A stretch of DNA of 64,000 bases from Sphingobium estronivorans (GTDB taxonomy: Bacteria; Pseudomonadota; Alphaproteobacteria; Sphingomonadales; Sphingomonadaceae), in the NCBI RefSeq assembly GCF_008692605.1, contig NZ_LFCT01000005.1, forward strand, positions 91,313 to 155,312. The letters are read 5' to 3'. Made by a program: the position numbers and the translations under genes. Below, one piece after another: positions 10,014-21,921 of this stretch; positions within the stretch are counted from its first letter, which is position 1; every line of letters starts with the position of its first letter. The notes under the pieces were generated by a model that was not told the DNA's origin, searched no databases, and worked only from the letters and a program-made list of their open reading frames with translations.

Positions 10014-10197
10014 GGTAATTCCCCTTCCGGATGTCCGGTGAATTGATCGCGGCATTTCCGGCGGTCCGGTCAAAGCCGTAGGTCTGGGAATGGTAGATGT
10101 GGCCCACCCCTTGCCACTTTATCGGCCCGCCTTTTCGCGGACCTTGTTCAGCAACCCTGTCTTTATGTCTTCGCGACCGCGTTCAGGCGGCCAACGT

Positions 10198-10389
10198 TCA
10201 AGCGATCAGACGCGTTTTTTCGGTGACGTCGATCTGGACCACGCGGGCGTCATGCACGGTTAGTGTGACGGACCCGAAACGAAGCGCTTCGAGCACGCTG
10301 CGCACCTTGTCGATGCTGAGCGCAATGTCATGGCGCTGCCCATCGCCGCGGCCGTCGCGGGCAAATTCTATCGAACGGTTTTCACTCAT
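10198..10389 (-). CDS. YezD family (DUF2292) small protein
   Basis: A 63-aa protein whose C-terminal half reads L-E-A-L-R-F-G-S-V-T-L-T-V-H-D-A-R-V-V-Q followed by I-D-V-T-E-K. This matches the YezD/DUF2292 pattern of a short beta-hairpin ending in a T-E-K/R-E-K motif. The biochemical role is unknown; family members often sit near sulfur assimilation genes. I chose ATG 10389 because AAGAGG lies 5 nt upstream; the frame opens at 10434. A dyad at 10419-10430 lies in the promoter region and recurs ahead of the upstream hydrolase gene. Confidence 0.75.
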   Translation of the reverse strand: MSENRSIEFARDGRGDGQRHDIALSIDKVRSVLEALRFGSVTLTVHDARVVQIDVTEKTRLIA

Positions 10390-10418
10390 AAATACCTCTT
10401 CGCCGCTCTTTATCTCAA

Positions 10419-10430
10419 CTATATTGATAG
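10419..10430 (-). promoter_or_regulatory. Palindromic operator-like site upstream of the YezD gene
   Basis: CTATATTGATAG is a dyad (CTAT-N4-ATAG) 30 bp before the chosen start codon. On the minus strand it is preceded by TTGTCTAT, a plausible -35 region. The same TTGTCTA plus AATA plus ATAG elements occur before the hydrolase gene (11196-11210), which suggests one regulator for both genes. The identity of the regulator is unknown. Confidence 0.45.
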
Positions 10431-10488
10431 ACAAAAAAGCAAATATAAGGGGCGCTCAAGTTTCTCTTGCCGCGCCCTTGATGAAAGT

Positions 10489-11157
10489 TCAGCCATGGGC
10501 CCGCAGCGCGGCCAATCGTCGGTCCTGATGGGTCAGCGGAATGGCCGGCCGCAACTGGCGCATCGCGGATGCCTGCTCATGGGCATTGTCGATCAGCTTT
10601 TCGAGCAGCGCCTGCCCAAAGCGCCATTCGCCCAAGCCCGAGTCCGCATTGATATGGCCGCAGAAACCGGCGTCGACGAAGCTGCTGCCCCAATTCTTGC
10701 CGATGCTATGGGCCCGTTCGAAAAAGATATAGGGATCGTTGCGGCTCGCCACGACGATCGACGGGAAGGGCAGGTGCGCGCGTGGCGTGGGGCCAAAGCC
10801 GCCGATCGTCTCGGGCGTTTCCATCCGGTCGCAGTCGGGCGGCGCGACCAGCAGCGCGCCCGTCACGGGCCAGCCATAGGCCTGACTCTGCAAGGCGCCC
10901 CACCAGGCGACCGCCAAGCAACCCAGGCTGTGCGCAGCCAGAATGATCGGGCCATCGACCTGTCGGATCGCGGCGTCCAACCGGGTGACCCAACTGTTGC
11001 GGCTGGGGCTGGCCCAGCTGCCCAGATCGACGCGTTCGCAATCGCCGCGCTTATCTTCCCAAAGGGTCTGCCAATGGCCCGGACCGCTGTTGTTGAGGCC
11101 CGGAATGGTCAGCACGACCGGCTGGCGCGCGTCCCCTGAATGTCCGAATCGCTCCAT
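10489..11157 (-). CDS. RBBP9/YdeN family alpha/beta hydrolase
   Basis: A 222-aa protein with the family hallmark I-P-G-L-N-N-S-G-P-G-H-W-Q-T-L-W-E at residues 18-34 and a complete hydrolase triad: S77 in A-A-H-S-L-G-C, D141 in S-R-N-D-P-Y and H168 in F-C-G-H-I-N. RBBP9/YdeN proteins are small serine hydrolases of largely unknown physiological substrate. It lies 99 bp upstream of the YezD gene on the same strand and shares its upstream dyad. The start is supported by GAGGATGAG just before the ATG. Confidence 0.88.
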   Translation of the reverse strand: MERFGHSGDARQPVVLTIPGLNNSGPGHWQTLWEDKRGDCERVDLGSWASPSRNSWVTRLDAAIRQVDGPIILAAHSLGCLAVAWWGALQSQAYGWPVTGALLVAPPDCDRMETPETIGGFGPTPRAHLPFPSIVVASRNDPYIFFERAHSIGKNWGSSFVDAGFCGHINADSGLGEWRFGQALLEKLIDNAHEQASAMRQLRPAIPLTHQDRRLAALRAHG

Positions 11158-11509
11158 GGTCTCATCCTCGTCCTGTTCGAAGGACAGAGATAATTCTATT
11201 TATTAAGTAGACAATGGGCAAGCGACAAAATGTGTCGAAATCTCGGCAATCCGATTCATCTGGCGTTCATGTTCGGGAGGCACTCGGCAAGCCATCTGCG
11301 GCTCCAAAGACAAGTCATTGAAAGCCAATGTTTATTGGCGCGCGCGGGCCTGTTGAGCGCGAGATGGCATGGAGGTTCTTTATCCCGAATTTCCTCGGTC
11401 GCCGCGCTTGTTTCGTGACGGTAGACTATCATCGTCCGGCGAATTTCGCCTCATGCTGGTGCAACCAAGGGGGAGCGAAGTGTTTCCCCCTGGAAACAGG
11501 AGGATGGAC
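11158..11509. other. 352-bp intergenic region between the divergent hydrolase and OsmC genes
   Basis: The hydrolase-proximal end is AT-rich and holds the near-palindrome at 11196-11210 with TTGTCTAC on the minus strand, a likely promoter/operator for the hydrolase. The OsmC-proximal end contains a strong AGGAGG site at 11498-11503. Between 11220 and 11490 I see no supported coding region; the open frames there lack initiation signals or family likeness. It could hold promoters for both genes. Confidence 0.5.
11196..11210 (-). promoter_or_regulatory. Near-palindromic operator-like site upstream of the hydrolase gene
   Basis: CTATTTATTAAGTAG is a 15-bp near-perfect dyad (CTAtTTA-T-TAAgTAG). 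It sits 39 bp before the hydrolase ATG and is followed on the other side by ACAA. It shares CTAT...TAGACAA with the site at 10419-10430, so the two minus-strand genes are probably regulated together. Confidence 0.45.
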
Positions 11510-11941
11510 ATGAAGATCAATCGCAGCGGTTCAGCCGTATGGAGCGGCGGCCTGAAGGACGGCAAGGGTGCGATCTCGACCCAGAGCGGCGCTCTGGACG
11601 CGCATCCTTATGGTTTTGCGATGCGCTTCGAAGGGGTGCCGGGCAGCAATCCGGAAGAACTGATCGCGGCGGCCCACGCCTCCTGCTTCACCATGGCGCT
11701 GTCGCTCATTCTGGGCGAGGCGGGGCTGACGGCGGAGAAGATGGAAACCAACGCCGTCGTGACGCTGGAACAGAAGGATAATGGCTTTGCCATCACCGCG
11801 AGCAAGCTCAGCCTGAAGGCGACCGTTCCCGGCGCCGACGATGCGCAGTTTCAAGAGCTTGCCGCCAAGGCGAAGGAAAATTGCCCGGTATCCAAGCTGC
11901 TGAATGCCGAGATCAGCCTGGATGCCGAATTATTGAGCTGA
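11510..11941 (+). CDS. OsmC family peroxiredoxin-like protein
   Basis: A 143-aa protein with the OsmC/Ohr fold signatures: N-terminal R-S-G-S-A-V-W-S-G-G-L-K-D-G-K-G, then one active Cys in A-H-A-S-C-F-T-M-A-L and a second in E-N-C-P-V-S-K-L-L. These two cysteines reduce organic hydroperoxides with thiol partners. I chose ATG 11510 because AGGAGG ends 6 nt upstream; an ATG at 11504 abuts the site. The gene is convergent with, and overlaps by 12 bp, the EamA transporter gene. Confidence 0.9.
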   Translation: MKINRSGSAVWSGGLKDGKGAISTQSGALDAHPYGFAMRFEGVPGSNPEELIAAAHASCFTMALSLILGEAGLTAEKMETNAVVTLEQKDNGFAITASKLSLKATVPGADDAQFQELAAKAKENCPVSKLLNAEISLDAELLS

Positions 11942-12838
11942 GGCGGGCCGCCGGGCGCGGACATGCTCGCGCCAGGCGATATAAAGACCGCTGGCGACGA
12001 TGAGCGCGGCGCCGATCCAGGTCGTGCTCATCGGCCAGTCGCCCCAGATCGCCCAGCCCAGCAGCGTGGTCCAGATGATGGTGCTGTAGTCCATAGGCAG
12101 CACCACCGACACCGGCGCCCAACGCAGCGCGGCGGTGAGGCAGATTTGCGCGATGCCGCCGACCACGCCGATCAGCAGCAGCAGTCCCCAGGTGACCGGA
12201 TCGTGAGACTGGCCATGGAACAGCATCCCGACAGCCAGCGGCGGGAGCGAGAGCAGGGTGAACCAGAACACGATCACCCCGGCATTTTCCGTACGGCCCA
12301 GTTCGCGCAGGACCAGACTGACGCTGGCGGTGACGAAGGCGGCGGCAATCGCGACCGCGACGCCGATAGCGGGGAAATGCCCCGCATCCGGGCGCACCAT
12401 CACCAACACACCAAGGAAGCCGATCAGCACCGCGCCCCAGCGGTGAACCCCCGTCGCCTCGCGCAGGATCAGCGCGGACAATATGGTGCCGAAGATCGGC
12501 ATGGTGAAGCCGATGGTCGCGGCTTCGGCGGGGGGCAGCAGGATATAGGACAGGAAATTGAGCGCCATGCCGGTCAGGCCGATGGCCATGCGGGTCGCGT
12601 GGACGCCGATCCGCCGGGTGCGGATCAAGCCGATGCCTGTCGTTGAGGCGATCCACGCGAACACCACCGGCAGCGCCAGCGCCTGCCGGTAGAACAGCGA
12701 TTCGATTACATGCACGCCGCGCGCATCGGCCAGCCGGACCGTCACGAACATGACCGACAGGCAGATCACCGCGATCAACCGCAGGACGATGGCGTAAAGG
12801 GGACGATGTGGGCGGCTGTAGGGAGGGACGGGCGACAC
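11930..12838 (-). CDS. DMT superfamily EamA-type transporter
   Basis: A 302-aa membrane protein with about ten predicted helices in two homologous halves, as in EamA (DUF6) drug/metabolite exporters. Recognisable segments are F-Y-R-Q-A-L-A-L-P in helix 2 and A-L-I-L-R-E near helix 4 of the first half, and the paired P-M-D-Y-S-T-I-I-W-T-T segment of the second half. The substrate is not predictable. Its 3' end overlaps the OsmC gene by 12 bp on the opposite strand. Confidence 0.85.
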   Translation of the reverse strand: MSPVPPYSRPHRPLYAIVLRLIAVICLSVMFVTVRLADARGVHVIESLFYRQALALPVVFAWIASTTGIGLIRTRRIGVHATRMAIGLTGMALNFLSYILLPPAEAATIGFTMPIFGTILSALILREATGVHRWGAVLIGFLGVLVMVRPDAGHFPAIGVAVAIAAAFVTASVSLVLRELGRTENAGVIVFWFTLLSLPPLAVGMLFHGQSHDPVTWGLLLLIGVVGGIAQICLTAALRWAPVSVVLPMDYSTIIWTTLLGWAIWGDWPMSTTWIGAALIVASGLYIAWREHVRARRPASAQ

Positions 12839-12875
12839 GCGCCCGCCTTAACCGGCTTGCGGGATCACGCAACCC

Positions 12876-14402
12876 TTACAAGCAGGCTTCCAGGAAGGGC
12901 TGATCGAAGCCGAACTGCCGCGCCTTGTCCAGCGTGTAGGGACGCAGGCCCATGGAGCGATATTCGCCGATGATCCTCCCGCTGTCATCCTCGTCATGAT
13001 ATTCGAACTTGAACAGTTCCTGGGTGACGATGACGTCGCCTTCCATGCCGATCACCTCGGTCACGTTGGTGACGCGGCGCGAACCGTCGCGCAGGCGCTT
13101 CACCTGCACGATCAGATCGACCGAGTCGGCGATCTGCTTGGAAATGGCTTCCTTGGGGATCTTGATGTCGCCCATCAGGATCATATTCTCCATACGGCCG
13201 AGGCACTCGCGCGGGCTGTTGGAGTGAAGGGTACACATGGAGCCGTCATGGCCGGTGTTCATCGCTGCAAGAAGGTCGAAACACTCCGCGCCACGAATTT
13301 CGCCCAGGATGATGCGGTCCGGGCGCATACGCAGGGCGTTCTTGACAAGGTCGCCGATGGTGATCGCGCCCTGGCCCTCCAGGTTCGGCGGGCGGGTTTC
13401 CAGCGGCAGCCAGTGCGGTTGCTGCAACCGGAGTTCCGCGGCGTCCTCGATGGTCAGCACGCGTTCGCCCGGGTCAATCATCTTCGACAGGGCGTTGAGC
13501 ATGGTCGTCTTGCCCGAACCCGTGCCGCCCGAGATCACGATATTGAAGCGGCAGGCGCCCGCGATCTTGAGCGCGGTGCACATCTTCTGGCTCATCGCGC
13601 CCCATTGGGCAAGCATGTCCAGCGTGATCGGCTTGGCGGAAAATTTACGGATCGAGATGGCCGTGCCACGCAGGGAAAGCGGCGGCACGATCACGTTCAC
13701 GCGGGAACCGTCGGGCAGGCGGGCGTCGGCCAGCGGCGTGGTCTGGTCGACGCGGCGGCCGACCTTGTTCACGATGCGCTGGGCGATCTGGAACAGATGC
13801 TCCTCATCGCGGAACTTGATCGGCGCGATCTGGAGCTTGCCCTTCTTTTCGATATAGGTCTGGTCCGGGCCGTTGACCATGATGTCGCTGACATCCGGGT
13901 CGGACAGCAATTCCTCCAGCGGTCCCAGGCCAAGAAGCTCATCGACCAGCACCTTTTCCAGCGCGAACTGCTCGCGGCGGTTGAGGGTGAGCTTCAGTTC
14001 CGCCAGCACTTCCATGATGATCGGCCGGAATTCCTCGGCCAGTTCATCCTTGGTCAGCGTCGCGGCGGCTTCGGGATCGACCCGCTCCAGCAGGCGGGGG
14101 AGGACCTGTTCCTTGATCGTGTGGACCGACGCTTCAAAGCCCTGCGGCCCGGTATCGGTCGCATGTTCGGCATTGGCGCGTTCCGACAGGCGCTGCATCG
14201 CGTCGGCATTGCGCTGCATCTGGCCGGTGGGTGCGGACAGGGGGTCGACTGGCGTTTCGGCGGGCAGGGCCGTCATATCCAGCGGCGGGAATTGCTCACC
14301 GCCCTTGACCTCTTCGCGCGGCGCGCCGCCCTGCATCGGCCGGGCTATGCCAAAGGCTGGCTTGATGCCGGCAGGTCCGTTTTTCCGTCCAAACGCGCTC
14401 AT
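12876..14402 (-). CDS. cpaF: CpaF/TadA family pilus-assembly or secretion ATPase
   Basis: A 508-aa ATPase with an N-terminal disordered segment, a helical region and a VirB11-type ATPase core. The P-loop G-G-T-G-S-G-K-T-T is near residues 290-298, and an Asp-box, a G-E-I-R-G-A-E motif and an H-x-x-H-D-G-S-M-C-T-L-H segment follow. CpaF powers Flp/Tad pilus assembly. No other tad/cpa gene is visible here, so this copy stands apart from a pilus locus, or the locus is outside the window. The length is normal for alphaproteobacterial CpaF. Confidence 0.92.
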   Translation of the reverse strand: MSAFGRKNGPAGIKPAFGIARPMQGGAPREEVKGGEQFPPLDMTALPAETPVDPLSAPTGQMQRNADAMQRLSERANAEHATDTGPQGFEASVHTIKEQVLPRLLERVDPEAAATLTKDELAEEFRPIIMEVLAELKLTLNRREQFALEKVLVDELLGLGPLEELLSDPDVSDIMVNGPDQTYIEKKGKLQIAPIKFRDEEHLFQIAQRIVNKVGRRVDQTTPLADARLPDGSRVNVIVPPLSLRGTAISIRKFSAKPITLDMLAQWGAMSQKMCTALKIAGACRFNIVISGGTGSGKTTMLNALSKMIDPGERVLTIEDAAELRLQQPHWLPLETRPPNLEGQGAITIGDLVKNALRMRPDRIILGEIRGAECFDLLAAMNTGHDGSMCTLHSNSPRECLGRMENMILMGDIKIPKEAISKQIADSVDLIVQVKRLRDGSRRVTNVTEVIGMEGDVIVTQELFKFEYHDEDDSGRIIGEYRSMGLRPYTLDKARQFGFDQPFLEACL

Positions 14403-14567
14403 GATTCTCCGCCGAAATGATCTGGATCAGCTGTGACTCACAAGGTGAATAGGATGGAAACTTTGATAAATGGCTAATGGCGCGGCGTCGGCGGCGCCGT
14501 GACGCAGCCCCAGTGGCGGACGGGTTCGGCATCCGATGAGCGGGAACAGCCCAAACAGGAGCTCAAC

Positions 14568-14604
14568 AAAAAGGCCGCGTTCCGATGTGGAGCGCGGCCT
14601 TTTT
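14568..14604 (-). terminator. Bidirectional rho-independent terminator after atpC
   Basis: AAAAAGGCCGCG (14568-14579) pairs with CGCGGCCTTTTT (14593-14604) around a 13-nt loop. This GC stem has A/T tracts on both sides and can terminate in either direction. It lies 28 bp past the atpC stop and closes the atp operon. Confidence 0.85.
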
Positions 14605-14631
14605 GCAATGGCGGTATGACGGTGTGGCCGG

Positions 14632-14886
14632 TCAGCCGGCATGCTCGGCAAGGACGGTCAGGCCCTTTTCATTCACTTCGGCAAAGCCTCCGCGAACCGG
14701 AATGACTTCCGGCGCGCTGCCGGCGGTGGCGAAGATCTGGATCGCGCCGTCGCGGACCGTCGACATGAAGGGGGCGTGGCCTTCCAGCACGCCGAAGTCG
14801 CCATCGGTGCCGGGGACGACCACCTGATAGACCTCTTCCGAGCGGACGAGCTTTTCCGGGGTCACGAGTTCGAAATGCAGTGCCAT
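14632..14886 (-). CDS. atpC: F1F0 ATP synthase subunit epsilon
   Basis: An 84-aa protein with the epsilon N-terminal beta-sandwich pattern [26 protein letters not shown] and G-G-F-A-E-V. It ends after the beta domain and lacks the C-terminal two-helix inhibitory domain of longer epsilons, as is common in alphaproteobacteria, where a separate zeta inhibitor may act. It is the last gene of the operon. Confidence 0.95.
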   Translation of the reverse strand: MALHFELVTPEKLVRSEEVYQVVVPGTDGDFGVLEGHAPFMSTVRDGAIQIFATAGSAPEVIPVRGGFAEVNEKGLTVLAEHAG

Positions 14887-14936
14887 TCTTTATGTCCTAT
14901 GCCCCCTCCCCGCGTGGAGGAGGGGTGAGTTCTGCT

Positions 14937-16403
<1,467 letters not shown>

Positions 16404-17288
16404 TTAAAGGGCTTCGGCGCCCGAGATGATTTCGACGAGTTCGGTGGTGATCGCGGCCTGACGGCTGCGGTTATACTGAATGGTCAGCTTGTTGATGAGG
16501 TCGCCGGCATTGCGGGTCGCATTGTCCATGGCGGTCATCGACGCGCCCTGTTCGGACGCATTGTTTTCCAGCAGCGCCTTGAAGATCTGCACCGTCACAT
16601 TGCGCGGCAGCAGATCGTCGAGGATCGCTTCCTCGCTCGGTTCATATTCCACCGTCGCGCCGATGGCGTTGCGGTCGGCGTCGGCGGGGATCTTGACCGG
16701 GATGATCTGCTGCTCGGTCGGAATCTGGGCGAGAGCCGACTTGAAGCGCGAGAAGAAAAGATGCGCGACGTCGAACTTGCCGTTCAGATACATCTGCGTC
16801 AGCTCATGCGCGATTTCTTCGGCCTGGGCGTAACCCGGCTCCTTGGCGGCGGTGGTGTCGAACTGGGCGACGATCATGCCGGGGAAGGTCCGGTTGATGA
16901 CCGGGCGGCCCTTGCGGCCGATCAGGTAGAACCGGACGGTCTTGCCCTGCTGGATCAGCTCATCCGCCTTGGCGCGGGCGGCCTTGACGATGTTCGCGTT
17001 GAACGCACCGGCGAGGCCACGGTCCGAGTTGGCGACGACCAGCAGATGCACCTCATCCTTGCCGGTGCCGGCGAGCAGCGGGGAAGCGCCTTCGCCCGAA
17101 CCGCCCGCGATCTTCGAAGCCAGCGAGGCCACGACCGCTTCCAGGCGGCTGGAATAGGGGCGGGCAGCTTCGGCAGCGGCCTGCGCCTTGCGCAGCTTGG
17201 CCGCGGCGACCATCTGCTTCGCCTTGGTGATCTTCTGGGTCGACTTGACCGACCCGATGCGCAGCTTCAGTTCCTTGAGGCTAGCCAT
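16404..17288 (-). CDS. atpG: F1F0 ATP synthase subunit gamma
   Basis: The 294-aa central stalk subunit, with the typical N-terminal [17 protein letters not shown] coiled-coil helix, [13 protein letters not shown] segment and the C-terminal helix [17 protein letters not shown]. The first helix and last helix form the rotor coiled coil. Its start lies only 3 bp after the stop of the inserted LysE-type gene, so translation of the two is likely coupled. Confidence 0.98.
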   Translation of the reverse strand: MASLKELKLRIGSVKSTQKITKAKQMVAAAKLRKAQAAAEAARPYSSRLEAVVASLASKIAGGSGEGASPLLAGTGKDEVHLLVVANSDRGLAGAFNANIVKAARAKADELIQQGKTVRFYLIGRKGRPVINRTFPGMIVAQFDTTAAKEPGYAQAEEIAHELTQMYLNGKFDVAHLFFSRFKSALAQIPTEQQIIPVKIPADADRNAIGATVEYEPSEEAILDDLLPRNVTVQIFKALLENNASEQGASMTAMDNATRNAGDLINKLTIQYNRSRQAAITTELVEIISGAEAL

Positions 17289-17291
17289 AGT

Positions 17292-17918
17292 TCAAACATT
17301 CCGAGCAAGGGCCAGACGGCCCGCGAGACCAAAGAAACCGACGCCCATGGCGCCTTCGAACCAGCGCATCGCGCTGCTCTGACCCACTTTGCGGCCTGCC
17401 TTGGTGGCAAGCACGGCCAGCAGGGCGCACCAGAAGAAGCCCAGCACATAGACGATTGCGATCAGCATCATGCCCTGCCACGGGGCGTCCGGGCCGGTGC
17501 CGACGAATTGCGGCAGCGCGGCGAGGAAGAAGATCGCGACCTTCGGGTTCAGCACAGTGCTGATGAACCCCTGGGTGAAGGGCGATCCACCGATCCGCAG
17601 CTTGGGCGCTTCCGAAGCGGGCGAGGGCTTGATCGCGCCCCGCAGCATCGAAAGACCCAGCCAGGCGAGGTAGATGGCCCCTGCAATCTTCACCGCCACG
17701 AACAACCCCGGCACCGCGTTCAGCACGCTGAGGAAGCCGAAGCCGCACAACGCCATGTAGAACAGCCCGCCGATCAGGATGCCGCCGATCGCCGCCATTC
17801 CCGCCTTCAGCCCAAGCCGTGCCGAGTGACCGGCCACCAGCATGGTGTCCGGTCCCGGCAGCAGCACCAGACCGATCGCCATGACGGTCCAGGCCAGGAG
17901 GGAATGAGCGGTCAGCAC
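17292..17918 (-). CDS. LysE family amino-acid exporter inserted in the atp operon
   Basis: A 208-aa inner-membrane protein with about six helices and the LysE/RhtB signature L-L-P-G-P-D-T-M-L-V near residues 18-27, plus G-F-I-S-T-V-L-N-P-K-V-A-I-F-F. LysE/RhtB proteins export amino acids or derivatives such as homoserine lactone. The start is GTG at 17918. It sits 17 bp after atpA and 3 bp before atpG on the same strand, with no terminator, so it is transcribed as part of the ATP synthase operon. The substrate is unknown. Confidence 0.9.
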   Translation of the reverse strand: MLTAHSLLAWTVMAIGLVLLPGPDTMLVAGHSARLGLKAGMAAIGGILIGGLFYMALCGFGFLSVLNAVPGLFVAVKIAGAIYLAWLGLSMLRGAIKPSPASEAPKLRIGGSPFTQGFISTVLNPKVAIFFLAALPQFVGTGPDAPWQGMMLIAIVYVLGFFWCALLAVLATKAGRKVGQSSAMRWFEGAMGVGFFGLAGRLALARNV

Positions 17919-17935
17919 TTCGTTAAGCGCCCGTC

Positions 17936-20022
<2,087 letters not shown>

Positions 20023-20096
20023 GCGCTTACCGTCCTCCATTCGTTCACTGGCACTTCATTTGCCGGTCATGCAAAAAGAGGGGAGCAGTAATTGCC

Positions 20097-20119
20097 CCGG
20101 TCCCCTGTTGGGGGGCCGG
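20097..20119. other. GC-rich hairpin in the atp operon leader
   Basis: CCGGTCCCC and GGGGGCCGG-type arms pair (9 bp, one G-U) around a 5-nt loop about 75 bp upstream of atpH. No T tract follows on either strand, so a terminator is unlikely. It may be a leader structure or end the convergent transcription unit. Confidence 0.35.
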
Positions 20120-20218
20120 TTAGCAGCGGGATTATGACTATGCAAGCCATGGAACGCGATTCCGCCGTCAGGATGACAGCATTGCGATTTGCCTGAGTTT
20201 TTATGAGTGGCGAATCGG

Positions 20219-21778
20219 CTATTGCCGGGTGTCGGCCGGGGCGAGCCGTCCCTTCTGGCAATGATAGACGATCCGCTCATTGGGCTGGGCCGACAACAGG
20301 GCGCCAAGATCGGTCTGGAGCGAGGCGATCTTCGCCAGCAACGCAGGGTCGCTGCCGCAGCCCTTGATCGGGCCGTTCTTCACCAGCGCCCGCGCCCTGG
20401 CCATGGTGTCGAGATCGGGCAGCCAGCGCTGGACCCGCAGGATGCCGGTGGCCGGGTCGAAGCGGCTGACGGTCACGAAATTGCGGTCGTCGGGGATGCC
20501 CGCCCGCTGCCAGCCGGTGCCGGACGACACATATTGGGTGTGCCCATCGACGCAGCCGCCATCGGCCCAGTTGAACCCGATGTCATTGGGTTCCGACACG
20601 GTGAGGCGGCTGCGGTCGAGGTCGACCTTGCACAGATTGTCGCCCGCCCAGGCATAGGCATTGTTGGCGGTGACGCTCTTGTCCTCGGGCAGTTTGACGC
20701 GCTCGTCGATGCTGGAGAAGCTGGGCTTGAGGAAGAACAGTCCGATCGCGCCGAACAGCAGCAGGCCGCCCCCGGCCAGCCAACAGGTCGCGCGCCTTTC
20801 CTTGCCCTGGCTGTAGAACAGGCCGCCTCCGCCAAGGCCCAGCACCGCCAGCGCCAGCAGCACGGCGGCGCCTGCCATCGCATTTTCGCGGGCAGAGATC
20901 ACGTCGCGCTCGGCGGTGTCGCGCGCCTTGTTCATCGCGGCTTCGCGGGCGTCGGCGCGGGCGCGTTCGGACTGTTCGCTCCGCGCCTCCTCGCGCTGGG
21001 TGAGGGCGGCTTCGGCGGCGTCGGCCTCCGCCATGGATCGGCAGGGAAGGACCGTGTGCAGCGAAGAAACGCCCGCCTGCCGCAGGAAAGAGGCGACCTC
21101 CCGCCAGGATACGGCGAATCCGAATTCGGCATCATTGCCGTCCGACACCGATCCGAAGCTGTTGACGCCCAGCACGCGCCCGCAATCGTCGACCAGCGGG
21201 CCGCCGCTATTGCCCGCCGCCAGCGGCGCGGTGTGCAGCACCGTGTCGAAATTCTGGCTGGCGCGGCCGGAGGAGACATTGCCGCTGGTCTTGACCGTGC
21301 CCAGCGGCTCGACCATCTGCTTCAGGCCCAGGCCCTGCGCGCGGTCGACCGTGCCGGGATAGCCGATGGCGGTGACATGCTGCCCGTCGCTGACCGCCCC
21401 GCCGTAGAAGGTGCTGACCGGCAGGCTCCCTTCCTCCAGCTGGATCAGCGCCAGGTCGTTGCCCGGCGAATAGGCGATGATCCGGCCGCCAAAGGTCTTG
21501 CTCCCTTCCGAAGGGATGACGCCGATGACGAGATTTTTTTCCTGCCGCGTCAGTTCGACCACATGGGCGTTGGTCAGTATCTTGTCGGGCGCGACCGCAA
21601 AGCCGCTGCCATGCCCCACGAAATAGGCGTCGGAGCCGTTGGTCGCGACCAGCACGACGCGAACCACGCCGCGGGCGGCGGCGGCGATATCCTGCTGCTC
21701 CGCACGCGCGCTCAGGGGCGCGACGAGGGCGAGGATCAGGGCGAGGCGACGGAATAATGCGACCATGATTTGCGGCAT
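20219..21778 (-). CDS. Trypsin-like serine protease with coiled-coil and two membrane segments
   Basis: A 519-aa protein. A signal peptide ends near A-R-A (residue 26). A chymotrypsin-fold protease domain (about 30-240) has a full triad: H72 in T-N-A-H-V-V, D108 in G-N-D-L-A-L and S191 in A-G-N-S-G-G-P-L-V. It is followed by an Ala/Glu/Arg-rich coiled coil (about 250-300), two hydrophobic helices (about 302-325 and 333-352) and a C-terminal domain of about 160 aa. There is no PDZ domain, so it is not DegP/DegQ. The role is unknown; the C-terminal domain is unlike anything I recognise. Confidence 0.8.
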   Translation of the reverse strand: MPQIMVALFRRLALILALVAPLSARAEQQDIAAAARGVVRVVLVATNGSDAYFVGHGSGFAVAPDKILTNAHVVELTRQEKNLVIGVIPSEGSKTFGGRIIAYSPGNDLALIQLEEGSLPVSTFYGGAVSDGQHVTAIGYPGTVDRAQGLGLKQMVEPLGTVKTSGNVSSGRASQNFDTVLHTAPLAAGNSGGPLVDDCGRVLGVNSFGSVSDGNDAEFGFAVSWREVASFLRQAGVSSLHTVLPCRSMAEADAAEAALTQREEARSEQSERARADAREAAMNKARDTAERDVISARENAMAGAAVLLALAVLGLGGGGLFYSQGKERRATCWLAGGGLLLFGAIGLFFLKPSFSSIDERVKLPEDKSVTANNAYAWAGDNLCKVDLDRSRLTVSEPNDIGFNWADGGCVDGHTQYVSSGTGWQRAGIPDDRNFVTVSRFDPATGILRVQRWLPDLDTMARARALVKNGPIKGCGSDPALLAKIASLQTDLGALLSAQPNERIVYHCQKGRLAPADTRQ

Positions 21779-21921
21779 TCATATGCAATGGCGGGATTGA
21801 GGCAATGCGGAAATATGCGAAACCGCCTTTTGACCGCAAGCGGCGGGAAGTCTGGCGCATTCCAACGCCCTATCCCATATGCATGACCGAGATGAGACAT
21901 ATCGAACCTGCGAAGCGCTCG

